The notes under the pieces are model-generated. The model saw only the letters and a list, made by a program, of their open reading frames with translations, made no database searches and was not told the origin of the DNA. The translations under genes and the position numbers were made by a program. DNA of 64,000 bases from Undibacterium piscinae. GTDB lineage: Bacteria; Pseudomonadota; Gammaproteobacteria; Burkholderiales; Burkholderiaceae_D. Location: NCBI GenBank assembly GCA_003970805.2, contig CP051152.1:930001-994000 (forward strand), written 5' to 3'. Below are positions 1-8,465 of the stretch, in pieces (position 1 is the stretch's first letter; the number at the start of each line of letters is the position of its first letter).

Positions 1-113
1 ACCACCACACTGATCACATCGATTCTTTCCTTGGCTAGGGCCGCCAAAAATACCAGCAAGATGAATTTGCCGGCAACAGCTAGAAATTTCAACACGGAAG
101 ACAAACTGGGCAT
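1..113 (-). CDS. partial hypothetical membrane protein (N-terminus only)
   Basis: An ATG on the minus strand at 111-113 opens a frame that runs off the window edge after 37 codons without a stop. The residues include a hydrophobic stretch (about residues 7-28) that could be a signal anchor or first membrane helix. A purine-rich AAGAAAA tract lies just upstream as a weak ribosome site. It lies downstream of the lipoprotein gene on the same strand, with about 175 bases between. I do not recognise the family. Confidence 0.35.
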   Translation of the reverse strand, partial: MPSLSSVLKFLAVAGKFILLVFLAALAKERIDVISVV

Positions 114-151
114 AGATTTTTTCTTATTTTAGCCATAGGGGGCATGGCCAT

Positions 152-181
152 TCAGGGCGACAGCTTAACATGCCGCCCTGA
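152..181. other. hairpin between partial gene and lipoprotein gene
   Basis: Arms tcagggcg (152-159) and cgccctga (174-181) pair perfectly around a 14-base loop. There is no T-run on either side, so it is not a canonical intrinsic terminator. It sits in the otherwise featureless gap between the lipoprotein stop and the next minus-strand start. Confidence 0.4.
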
Positions 182-250
182 GAGTCCGGGAAAATGAGAT
201 CAGCGCCAGGGCTCGTAGAGGCCAGGCGATGAACTTGAGGAATTAAGCTC

Positions 251-300
251 AGTCGTTCTTAGTCGTTCTTAGTCGTTCTTAGTCGTTCTTAGTCGTTCTT
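251..300. repeat. five perfect 10-bp tandem units covering the lipoprotein stop codon
   Basis: The unit agtcgttctt is repeated exactly five times, with a partial sixth at 301. Read on the minus strand each unit carries TAA. Because 10 is not a multiple of three, successive TAAs fall in different frames. The stop of the lipoprotein gene (289-291) is the TAA in one of these units. The repeat is absent from the second copy of this region, which begins further inside the gene. Confidence 0.9.
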
Positions 301-1116
301 AGTCGCCGGCGGCATCACAGGCCCGCCGGATACAACGGGCGTAGCCGCTGAGCCAGCACTAGCCACCGGAGTTTCCGGTTCAGCGGGCGGCAGCGGCGCT
401 GCGGGCGCCACACAACCACTGGCCTGACCCAAGCCCTTCAGAAAAGCGCGACGTACCACTCCGGCCGCCAGCGCTGCCGTCACGTCTTTGGAATGCCGGT
501 CAGCGCCGGAAAATCGGCGTATCCAGCTACGAAAAGGAATCACGCCTTCGACCGTGCTGCGTAAAGCACCGATTGCCGCATTACTTAACTCCGACTGTCC
601 CTGCTCAAACAGGCCGGCAATCTTATTCGCGGATAAGGCATCAAGATCTGGCCCTATGATGCGATCAAGCGCACTGACCTCGGCACCTATGCCTTCGCAC
701 GATTTATCCACCGGCATCAAATACGGCCCCTTCATGGCGGCATTCAATTCAGGCGAAATCTCAGCGCGAATCAGGTTAAAGTCACTCAAGGGCGAAGTAA
801 CCGCACCCATCACCTGCGTTTCCATCGCTGGCTTAGTCAGACTGCCAGTCGTAGCGGCCGGCTTTTGCGACACCGATGCTGGCGCAGGAGTGGCTGCTGA
901 CTTAGGCGCTGTAGCTGTAGCTGTAGCTGTAGCTGTAGCTATCGTAGTGCCGGAACCGGCATTAACCACCGATTGGGGCGACTCTGTGCTGGCACAGCCA
1001 GAGAGCACAATCGCGAATGCGACTAATCCGCCAAACATGGAGCTACGTTCCAGAAATTTATTTGGACGGCACAAACACTCCTCCAAACACAGACACCGAA
1101 TCGATGTTTTTTTCAT
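289..1116 (-). CDS. putative lipoprotein, unknown function
   Basis: About 275 residues. A hydrophobic run ending in a lipobox (VLSGC) near residue 40 predicts signal peptidase II processing and lipid attachment. I chose the ATG at 1116 because GAGG sits 6 bases upstream; the ATG at 1128 has no useful spacing. After the lipid cysteine come a low-complexity Ala-Thr tract encoded by a hexanucleotide repeat, a soluble helical domain (about residues 100-230) and a Pro/Ala-rich tail. I do not recognise the central domain. The tail and stop lie only in this copy; the second copy at 13210 is truncated at this end. The next gene upstream is lctP on the same strand, behind its own terminator, so this gene is probably transcribed separately. 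Confidence 0.65.
   Translation of the reverse strand: MKKTSIRCLCLEECLCRPNKFLERSSMFGGLVAFAIVLSGCASTESPQSVVNAGSGTTIATATATATATAPKSAATPAPASVSQKPAATTGSLTKPAMETQVMGAVTSPLSDFNLIRAEISPELNAAMKGPYLMPVDKSCEGIGAEVSALDRIIGPDLDALSANKIAGLFEQGQSELSNAAIGALRSTVEGVIPFRSWIRRFSGADRHSKDVTAALAAGVVRRAFLKGLGQASGCVAPAAPLPPAEPETPVASAGSAATPVVSGGPVMPPATKND
908..940. repeat. hexanucleotide microsatellite (GCTGTA)n inside lipoprotein gene
   Basis: Five units of gctgta plus gct. On the coding strand this is an in-frame Ala-Thr repeat just after the lipidated cysteine. Length changes by whole units would lengthen the linker without shifting the frame. The duplicate at about 13706-13738 has the same unit number. Confidence 0.85.
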
Positions 1117-1219
1117 ATCTGGCCTCATCCTTGTATGTTTAACGACTATTTAATCAATAGTGCCCAAGTGTAACGCCAATTATCCGCTCAGTGCTCGCTC
1201 ACGAATTTCAATGGCAAAT

Positions 1220-1266
1220 AAAAAAGGACCTGGCAATCAGCGACTATGCTGACTACCAGGCCCTTT
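1220..1266 (-). terminator. intrinsic terminator of lctP
   Basis: Arms ggacctgg and ccaggccc, with inner cagc/gctg pairing, form a long stem. On the minus strand it is followed by a run of six T. It lies just past the lctP stop. An A5 version occurs at 14018-14064 in the second copy. Confidence 0.8.
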
Positions 1267-1291
1267 CTATAGCAAGGCTATCTATATCGTC

Positions 1292-2989
1292 TTAATGCAC
1301 CAGCAAGGTGAACGGATACACATAGGCCTGGAGGAATACGAAGAGCCCGACCAACACCGCCAGTGCCAGACTGTGGAAGAACACGAAACGCAAGATCTCG
1401 CCTTCATGCCCATACCAACGGGTGGCGGTACTGGCGACCACGATACTTTGCGCATCCACCATTTTACCCATGACGCCGCCTGAGCTATTGGCCGCCGCCA
1501 TCAAGACCGGGCTCAGGCCCAATTGTTCCGCCGTGGTTTTTTGCAGTCCGCCAAACAAGACGTTGGCCGCCGTATCCGAACCCGTCAATGCGACACCAAG
1601 CCAGCCTAACAAGGTACCGAAGATAGGATAGAACATGCCGGTATGAGCAAACACCAGACCCAAGGTAGCATCGGTACCTGAATAACGCGTCAAATAACCG
1701 AGTGCCAGCATCAGCACTATAGTCAGCAACGAGTAACGGACCAGCCAGATAGTGCGGAAATAGATGCGCACCAGATTAAGCAGTGAATACTTCATCATTA
1801 AACCGGAAATGATAGAGGCGATAAAAATCCCGGTGCCGGTGGCGGACAACCAGTTCAAGGTATAAATTGCCGCTTCCTTATGTGGCTTGGCTACTACCGG
1901 AGCGACTTTTTCGACCAGATTATGCAAACCCGTGAATGGAATCTTGAATACTGAAATACCGTCCACCCACTTCTTAAACTCAGGAATACCCCAGATAAAT
2001 ACCAGCGCAGTGAGGATAACCCATGGCATCCATGCCATCACCAAAGCACGCTTATCATGCTTTTCGAAAATTGCGGCAGCAAGGTCCGCTTCATGACCGT
2101 GGGGTTTTTCACTTTCCAGGTCTGGCGTACCGGATTGAGCTTCATGTCCTTTGAGTGAAGTGGAGGTCCAGATTTTTTTCGGCTTCCAGACTTTCAGAAA
2201 CAAGACCAGACTGACCATGGAAACGATGGCGGCGATTACGTCAACCAGCCACGGACCATGGAAATTGGAGACCAGATATTGCGGAATCGCGAAGCTTAAG
2301 CCAGCCACCAGGATCGCCGGCCAGATTTGCAGCATGCCGCGGAATCCGGCAAAAGCCCAGATCAACCAGAACGGTACCATCAAGGAAAACAGCGGTAACT
2401 GACGCCCTATCATGCCCGACAATTCCAGCAGGTCAAGCCCGGTCACGGCGGCAAGCGCAATCACCGGCGTACCCAGCGCGCCATAGGCAACCGGTGCGGT
2501 ATTGGCGATCAGACATAAGCCGGAAGCGGCCAATGGCGAAAATCCCAGACCTATCATGATGGCGGCGGTAACCGCCACCGGTGTGCCGAATCCGGCCGCA
2601 CCCTCAAAAAACGCGCCGAAGCAAAACGCGATCAGCAAGAGCTGTATGCGCCGGTCGTCGGTGATGCCGGTCAGGCTATCCTGCAAGACCTTGAACGAGC
2701 CGTTTTCTATCGTCAGCTGATGTAGGAAGATAATATTGAGGACGATCCAGCCTATCGGCAACAGGCCAAAGGCGGCACCGTAACCGGCTGCATTCCATGC
2801 CAGGCCGGCGGGCATGCCAAAACCAAAAATCGCTACCAGTAAAGCACTTGCCAAGCCTAAGCCCGCCGCATAATGCGCCTTCATGTGTCCGAATGCGATA
2901 CAACCCAGCATCACCACCACCGGAATCGCCGCCATCAATGCGGACAGCCAAATATTACCTAACGGGTCATAGACCTGACTCCAAACCAT
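1292..2989 (-). CDS. lctP: L-lactate permease (LctP/LldP family)
   Basis: The 565-residue product matches the usual length of lactate permeases and is almost entirely hydrophobic, with about 12-14 membrane segments. The conserved family stretch with FFEGAAGFGTPVAV near residue 130 is present. It is expected to carry L-lactate or glycolate with protons across the inner membrane. The ATG is preceded by GAGGAG at 5 bases. A hydrophilic loop of about 50 residues with His/Glu lies mid-protein. The gene is followed by a strong terminator. A broken near-identical copy lies at 14090-15785. Confidence 0.9.
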   Translation of the reverse strand: MVWSQVYDPLGNIWLSALMAAIPVVVMLGCIAFGHMKAHYAAGLGLASALLVAIFGFGMPAGLAWNAAGYGAAFGLLPIGWIVLNIIFLHQLTIENGSFKVLQDSLTGITDDRRIQLLLIAFCFGAFFEGAAGFGTPVAVTAAIMIGLGFSPLAASGLCLIANTAPVAYGALGTPVIALAAVTGLDLLELSGMIGRQLPLFSLMVPFWLIWAFAGFRGMLQIWPAILVAGLSFAIPQYLVSNFHGPWLVDVIAAIVSMVSLVLFLKVWKPKKIWTSTSLKGHEAQSGTPDLESEKPHGHEADLAAAIFEKHDKRALVMAWMPWVILTALVFIWGIPEFKKWVDGISVFKIPFTGLHNLVEKVAPVVAKPHKEAAIYTLNWLSATGTGIFIASIISGLMMKYSLLNLVRIYFRTIWLVRYSLLTIVLMLALGYLTRYSGTDATLGLVFAHTGMFYPIFGTLLGWLGVALTGSDTAANVLFGGLQKTTAEQLGLSPVLMAAANSSGGVMGKMVDAQSIVVASTATRWYGHEGEILRFVFFHSLALAVLVGLFVFLQAYVYPFTLLVH

Positions 2990-3029
2990 ACCATCTCCTC
3001 GATATTATTTTAATGCCTTAGCGTAAAAG

Positions 3030-4151
3030 CTAGCGGCGCAGTGATGGTACAACGGCACGACAGGCAAAACTCATGCAGCCGACCTGAAATGAATTTGACG
3101 TATCGTTGAACTTAATTGACGGATCAGGATCGCGTATCCCCCAGCGTTGCCCCCAACGACGCAGCGCCCAGGCATAGCTGGTTTTTACAAAACCGACTAC
3201 CAACAAGACGCCAAAAGTGAGCAAGAAATGATACACATGATTGAGCACGTAATGACCTAACTCGTGCCCCATCACCGCCTCTATCTCTGGCTGCGAAGTA
3301 CGCTTGAGCAAATTGTCATTGAGTCTGACCGCTGCGCTACCGAAGATGCCGCTGACATTGGCACTGATACGATTACTCTGTTTAGAGGCGTCAAATTGAT
3401 ACACGTTATCAGCGGGTACACCGTTGGCACGTGCCATAGACAAGATCGGCTGCTTCACTTTCTCATCGCTCAGCGCGGTATAGGTATTAAACAAGGGATC
3501 GATATAGGTGGGCCCGATCAACATCATAAAGGCCATGAAAGCCACGCTTAACACAGCACCCCAAATCCACCAGGTCTGCACCAGCCTACGCATCACCACA
3601 AAAATCAGGGAGATGAACAAGGTGCCGACCACCATGGCAAGCGCAAAATTCAATAGAAAATCACTGAACCAAGGTCCGAAACTTTGATTCGCAAGTCCAT
3701 ACAAATGCTCGCGAAAATAACGTTGATAGACGTCCAGAGGTGCACTCAAGATGCTGCTGAGCAAAGTAAATGCTGCAATCAAGATGGCGTTATTGAGCCA
3801 GCGCCTTTGACTATGCTGCTCTAACTTATCGCGCAGTGCGACCAGAATACGGCTACTCAACAATACCCAAGAGGCCGCGATACCGACGACAAATCCTATC
3901 AATTGCAACCAATAGCCACCTTCAAAATAAGCATCCGACCTGGCCGTAGCCGCTGCCGGCAAACGCGCCATATAAGCAGCCGTCGCAGCCGCTGGATCGC
4001 GCGGCAAAGCAGCGCGCCAGGCATCAGTGGCAGGTGCGATCTCAGCTACTTTGCGGGAAATTTCGTTTTGGGATAGCGGCGCCATGTAGACAATGATGGC
4101 CGCCAAAGCCAACATCAGTAAGGCAATCAGCCAGAATGTTTTTTTCTGCAA
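3030..4151 (-). CDS. M48 (Ste24/HtpX-like) metallopeptidase, C-terminally shortened
   Basis: 373 residues. An N-terminal Ste24-type membrane region (M48_N, about residues 1-210) is followed by an M48 catalytic domain with the zinc motif HELGH near residue 295. The start is TTG at 4149-4151, supported by GGAG 7 bases upstream. Family members normally run past 400 residues and supply a third zinc ligand (Glu in an E-x3-D-like motif) after the last helices. Here the protein diverges after RDPDP and ends in a 30-residue tail that lacks it. As written it should be inactive. The truncation coincides with the tract that is deleted and rearranged in the second copy, so it may be an assembly junction. 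Membrane-protein quality control is the family role. Confidence 0.75.
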   Translation of the reverse strand: MQKKTFWLIALLMLALAAIIVYMAPLSQNEISRKVAEIAPATDAWRAALPRDPAAATAAYMARLPAAATARSDAYFEGGYWLQLIGFVVGIAASWVLLSSRILVALRDKLEQHSQRRWLNNAILIAAFTLLSSILSAPLDVYQRYFREHLYGLANQSFGPWFSDFLLNFALAMVVGTLFISLIFVVMRRLVQTWWIWGAVLSVAFMAFMMLIGPTYIDPLFNTYTALSDEKVKQPILSMARANGVPADNVYQFDASKQSNRISANVSGIFGSAAVRLNDNLLKRTSQPEIEAVMGHELGHYVLNHVYHFLLTFGVLLVVGFVKTSYAWALRRWGQRWGIRDPDPSIKFNDTSNSFQVGCMSFACRAVVPSLRR

Positions 4152-4523
4152 GATAAGTCTCCGGTGAGGATGGTCACATTATTTTTTATAGATATCGTGT
4201 GCCGAGACAGCTTGGTAAGCCACGGGTAGGTGAATTATTTACCATCTTAGCAAGATGGGATAGTACTGGCTTTCTGACAAGTACACACATAGAAAGTTGC
4301 AGAGAGACGCAAAAAAGACGCGCGCTATCAGTACGCTTTTCTGCTTAAGCCGGGAGAGAGTTTTGCTGATGAGAGGAAAAACTAAGCTGGACGCAGACTA
4401 AATCTGGCGATGGGATTTCTATCGGACGGTCCGGCACCAACACCAGTGCCGTCCAATAGAAATTTAAGAAAAACGCGCGTTGAAGACAGGTCTTAAACGC
4501 GGAAAAAACCTATGCAACAACAA
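4152..4523. other. intergenic stretch between M48 gene and ompW, with hairpin
   Basis: No gene seen. A 13-15 bp imperfect stem (4415-4429 with 4449-4463, tttctatcggacgg against ccgtccaatagaaa) follows the ompW stop on the minus strand. It could end or stabilise ompW mRNA, but lacks a T-run. The rest should carry the promoter of the M48 gene; no clear -35/-10 pair was recognised. Confidence 0.45.
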
Positions 4524-5288
4524 TTAGAAACGGTAACCAACACTAGCGAAAGCGACCAGTGGATCTAAAGTCAAAGTAGTATTGCTTTTTGCTAAGACCG
4601 TCCCCTTATACGTCGTAGTCAAATTAGCTTCTGTTTTCAACTTAACATAGGACAGTGAAAAATTCGCGTACCAGTTATCAGAAACTTCATAACTAACGCC
4701 GCCAGTGATAACCGGAGCAAAACCACTGCCTAAATCAGCTGAGGTAGCGATCGATGGGATTAACGAAGCTGGCAATTTTCCTTGGCTCAAAGCGACTATA
4801 GTACCGCCGACTCTTTGTTGAAATGCTGAAGTCAGTTCCACATCAGAATAACGTACGTAAGTCACACCACCACCAAGGTAAGGACGTAGCTTAGATTTTG
4901 AATTACCAAAGAAATATTTAACCAAGGCAGTAGGAGCCCACTGCTTAGCATCACCAATTTCGCCGACTGAAGCAAGACTACCTTCGCCGTGCAATTTATA
5001 CGTCGGAGGCACACCCAAGTCAGCAGCAAATACAACATTATCCGTGTAGAAATAGTTGAGCGCAACGCCTAGAGTATTGGTAGCGTCAACACCTGCACCA
5101 GAGAGAGGGTCAGATTTTTGAACTGGGTATGTGAAAGCAAGTGGTGTGCTTGAGTCATTAGGTGCGATATGCGCCCAACCGACGTTTACAACCACACTGC
5201 CTGCGCTCTGCGCCATCACTGGTGCGGCGAAGCATGCGAATAGGGACAAGGCGGCGATTTTTGATACGACTGCGAATTTCTGTTGCAT
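4524..5288 (-). CDS. ompW: OmpW-family outer membrane protein
   Basis: 254 residues with a classic Sec signal peptide (cleavage after about residue 26, PVMA-QS). The body alternates in beta-barrel fashion and ends in VGYRF with the terminal Phe needed for outer-membrane assembly. OmpW forms an 8-strand barrel thought to pass small hydrophobic molecules. GGAG lies 7 bases before the ATG. It faces away from the histidine kinase gene at 5765, with 476 bases of shared upstream DNA. The second copy at 16289 has its middle replaced by unrelated sequence. Confidence 0.85.
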   Translation of the reverse strand: MQQKFAVVSKIAALSLFACFAAPVMAQSAGSVVVNVGWAHIAPNDSSTPLAFTYPVQKSDPLSGAGVDATNTLGVALNYFYTDNVVFAADLGVPPTYKLHGEGSLASVGEIGDAKQWAPTALVKYFFGNSKSKLRPYLGGGVTYVRYSDVELTSAFQQRVGGTIVALSQGKLPASLIPSIATSADLGSGFAPVITGGVSYEVSDNWYANFSLSYVKLKTEANLTTTYKGTVLAKSNTTLTLDPLVAFASVGYRF

Positions 5289-5764
5289 TTATCTACTCCA
5301 AAAGGACAATATATTTTTTACTTAACGGCCTCAGATAGCGCCGTCGGGGGAAGCCTTACTTAGTTTGTCCGCTGATGCAAAAGTTCCCAGCAAGAACTAC
5401 AATTTGCTAAATTAAATTTCACATCAAAATTCTCAGATCTAAGCAAACAAGAAAAAACGAGTGACGCATCTACGATAGACTAAACGCAAATCAGAAAATG
5501 CTAGTTCAATCAGATTTCTCGCTCGCAATTCTAAGCCCTGCAGCCTAGAATAAATTAGAGTCTTTCCTCTTGCGGGCGCGCCCTGCTTGATACTCAGACC
5601 GATAGCGATAAATGCAGGACAAAAATTTTCCTTGCGGATACTTACGACAAATATGGCAATTCAATAAGCGCCATTGCGGTTTAACAAGGATGAACGCGCA
5701 TTCCAGAGGTACAATTCAAAACTGGCATCAAGTGCCACAGAAAAAAGAAGGGCATACAACTTAG
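5289..5764. promoter_or_regulatory. divergent upstream region of ompW and sensor kinase
   Basis: 476 bases without a coding frame of note, AT-richer than the flanks. It must hold promoters for both divergent genes. I saw no clear FNR, Crp or sigma-54 site. The same stretch is repeated at 16978-17454 with one extra A in an A-run. Confidence 0.5.
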
Positions 5765-7639
5765 GTGCCGCGCATCACACCAACACAGCAAGCCATGAAT
5801 AACGCCCCTCAAGAATCAGATTTTGGCGATGAAACTGCCGCCTATACGCGCTTAATACAGCGTGTACTCATTATCCTTTTGTTTATTTGCGCCTCTACTG
5901 TCATCGGAGCCGCAGTAAGTCAGGCACTCAGTTTTTCTAGAGTCTTAACGGTTTTGGCTTTATTGCTGATCGCTAGCCTGAGTTATTTGCAATTGCCGTA
6001 TTCAATACGGCGTAGCACTCAGGTTCTGGTGCTCGGTTTGTGGCTGGGCGTATCGGTCTCTACCTTCATTTTTGCCGGCGTGCATAGTGCCAATCTTTTG
6101 ACTTACCCATTTCTGATTGCGCTCGCTGGCTGGATACTTGGTCGTCGTTGGTTGCTAGCGGTGACCGCTATCAGCGTGCTGTTTATTTTGGCACTAGGCT
6201 TAGGAGAATTGACCGGAGTCTATCACCCTACAGCAAGGGCGCCGGTCTTGGTGGTGGTGTCAACCGTAATTGGTAATTTGCTGGCGATCGCTTTTTTAAC
6301 ACAGACAGCCTACCGCAGTCTGACCCATCAACGTGACCATGCGATCGCATTATCAGCACAATTGGCCAGCCAAAACCACAGCTTGGAACAAGGCAAGCGC
6401 GATTTGCGATTAATCCTCGATCACGTACCGGCCGGTGTTGCCTCGCTTGATGCCGAGGCGATACTACGCTTCAGCAATGCCCGTTATGCCGAATTATTTG
6501 GCGCTCAGGCAGAGGACCTACTCGCAAAAAAAATTACCGACTACATGTCCCCCGAAGGTCTGGTATTTATGACCCCGTATTGGGAACTCTGCCTGAAGGG
6601 TGAAGTCACCGGGTATCGACGGTCCTATCAAGATCCGCACACTGGTCAAGCACGCGTCGTCGATGTCATGATGGAACCAGAAATAAGCCAAGACAATGCA
6701 GTGACCGGTGTCTTTGCCCTAGTGATAGACGTCACCGATAAACTGCATGCTGAGCAGCAAATCCGCGATCTCAATGAAAGCCTGGAGCAACGCGTAGTGC
6801 AACGTACCGCAGAGCTTGAGTCTGCCATGAGCAAACTGCAAAGGACACAAGAAGAGTTGGCCCGCAGTGAAACTAAGGCCACTCTCAACACCTTGGTCGC
6901 GAGTGTCTCGCACGAACTCAGTACGCCTATGGGTAACTGCCTGATGACCGCGCACACACTCTTTGACCAAGGCAAAAGTTTTCAACTAGCTTTAGAGAGC
7001 AATCAAATTAAACGCTCAGACCTGAGCAACTTCATCAACGCTGTCACCCAGGGCAATGATCTGATGCTACGCAATGTACAGCGTGCAGCCGAGCTACTAA
7101 AAACCTTCCGGCAGGTGGCCAATGATCAGGCCAGCGAGCAACTGCGCGCCTTTGATTTAGCCCAGATGCTAACTGAAGTGATTGATACCCTAGCGCCGAG
7201 CTTAAAGCGTTACCCACATCAACTAATGCTAGACATCCCCTACGGCATACGCATGCATAGCCTGCCAGGCGCACTCGGACAAGTGACCATCAACCTGATC
7301 AATAACGCCTATTTACATGCCTTTGAAGGACGCGAAAATGGAGCCTTGCGCATTAGTGCCAAGCTCGTGGAGCAAGAAGTACATTTATTTTTTATCGATG
7401 ATGGAGTCGGCATCCCGGAAGAAAATCTCAAACAATTATTTCAACCCTTTTTTACCACCAAGACTGGCAAAGGCGGCACCGGCTTAGGCATGGGCATCGT
7501 AGAAAACCTAGTTAACAAAACCCTCAACGGCACTATCAGCGTCAGTTCTGAAGTCGGCGTGGGCAGCTGCTTTGAAGTGCACCTGCCATTGAACGCGCCG
7601 GACGCACCACTCCCAGACCAGAATTCTGGTCAAACTTAA
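5765..7639 (+). CDS. membrane sensor histidine kinase with PAS domain
   Basis: 624 residues. Five or six membrane helices fill about residues 30-185. A PAS domain (about 210-325) and a coiled coil (about 335-375) follow. The dimerisation helix carries the phospho-acceptor His383 in SHELSTPMGN, an unusual H-box with Ser-Thr-Pro-Met where SHELRTPL is common. The ATPase domain has an N box (NLINNAY), G1 (DDGVGIP), an F box (PFFTTK) and G2 (GTGLGMG). No response regulator is adjacent, so the partner is unknown. GTG at 5765 is the longest start; ATG ten codons later is an alternative and neither has a strong ribosome site. A frameshifted duplicate lies at 17455-19334. Confidence 0.85.
   Translation: MPRITPTQQAMNNAPQESDFGDETAAYTRLIQRVLIILLFICASTVIGAAVSQALSFSRVLTVLALLLIASLSYLQLPYSIRRSTQVLVLGLWLGVSVSTFIFAGVHSANLLTYPFLIALAGWILGRRWLLAVTAISVLFILALGLGELTGVYHPTARAPVLVVVSTVIGNLLAIAFLTQTAYRSLTHQRDHAIALSAQLASQNHSLEQGKRDLRLILDHVPAGVASLDAEAILRFSNARYAELFGAQAEDLLAKKITDYMSPEGLVFMTPYWELCLKGEVTGYRRSYQDPHTGQARVVDVMMEPEISQDNAVTGVFALVIDVTDKLHAEQQIRDLNESLEQRVVQRTAELESAMSKLQRTQEELARSETKATLNTLVASVSHELSTPMGNCLMTAHTLFDQGKSFQLALESNQIKRSDLSNFINAVTQGNDLMLRNVQRAAELLKTFRQVANDQASEQLRAFDLAQMLTEVIDTLAPSLKRYPHQLMLDIPYGIRMHSLPGALGQVTINLINNAYLHAFEGRENGALRISAKLVEQEVHLFFIDDGVGIPEENLKQLFQPFFTTKTGKGGTGLGMGIVENLVNKTLNGTISVSSEVGVGSCFEVHLPLNAPDAPLPDQNSGQT
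7616..7631. other. 16-bp perfect palindrome at the end of the kinase gene
   Basis: gaccagaattctggtc reads identically on both strands and overlaps the last kinase codons. It could form a hairpin at the mRNA end, but no T-run follows. It is also present at the end of the second kinase copy. Confidence 0.5.
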
Positions 7640-8173
7640 TCACGCTTATCAGGCTTACCCCGCTTACCCCGCTTAATCACTCAAATATTAGCGCTTGACC
7701 AACTCACTAGCTATCGCTTACATTTAAGCCATGTACTCACTCTCCCTCACAGCCTCGGCCCCAGAATTCCAGCGCGCAACACGCTCGCTACTGGTATTGC
7801 CTACGCTGCTGCGACTAAGCACAGCGCTAAGTCGACTACGCTCGCTGCTAACACTCAAATAATAGCCAAGCACAGTTTCAGTTTAAGTTTCACTGCCACT
7901 GCGAGCCGCAAAAGTTATTCAGCAAGCCCAGATTTTTTTTTAAATACCACATGTCAAGCAGCGTAATTTCCACCAGCCACAGTAGCATTGCGAAGCCAGT
8001 ACGGCAATTGCTTGCCTGCGCGCTGCGTCTTACTAGCCCGCTGCTGGTATTACTAGCACTGCCGGTGCTGCTAGCACTGCTGCGACTACTGATCGGTTAA
8101 CTGGCCTCGCGTTCCTTGCATGTGGCTGTCAGTTAGCCTTGACGCCACCCCTCCCCACTTCGTAAATAGTTGG
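7640..8173. other. repeat-rich intergenic stretch with a short hydrophobic ORF
   Basis: Directly after the kinase stop, 10-base units of the type gcttaccccg are iterated (7653-7678). Further on, gct/cgact-rich sequence resembles degenerate direct and inverted repeats. At 7951-8100 a 49-codon frame (start MSSSVISTSH, then a Leu-rich hydrophobic segment) ends early. In the second copy (19645-19860) one extra T in the T-run at its end extends it to 71 codons. Whether it is expressed is unknown. Homology with the second copy ends at 8171. Confidence 0.5.
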
Positions 8174-8453
8174 GCGTGCTACTTGGCGCGGGGCTGCATT
8201 CATCTATGGCCTGAGTTCCCCGGTCATAGCCGCCACCAATGCCTATCTGGATATCATGGGCAGCGGCTACGTCAAGCTACTACAGATGATCATCATGCCT
8301 TTGATCATGGTCTCCATCATCGGCGCGATTTCTAAAATTGCGCGATGCCGGCTCCTTAGGCAAGATCAGCGTGCTGACCATCAGCATCCTGATGCTCACC
8401 ATGGCGGCGGCACTGATAGGCATCTGTATGGCCAAGCTGTTTGGCGGCAGTAG
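8174..8453 (+). pseudogene. tcyP: fragment of L-cystine symporter gene (N-terminal part)
   Basis: With local frame corrections this strand encodes the N-terminal helices of a TcyP/YdjN-type dicarboxylate/amino acid:cation symporter (for example GSGYVKLLQMIIMPL and GKISVLTISILML). It starts abruptly at the 8171 breakpoint, has at least one frame error near 8340, and stops at 8453 where it meets the end of the SDR gene. The remaining two thirds of the protein are found only at 20827-21990. The two pieces together would make nearly one whole tcyP. Confidence 0.75.
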
Positions 8454-8465
8454 GACTTTATTCAA

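Noticed and set aside
488..1153. A 221-codon plus-strand frame opposite the lipoprotein gene
   Set aside because: It mirrors the minus-strand gene, has no ribosome site and shows no domain; the lipobox protein on the other strand is the better gene.
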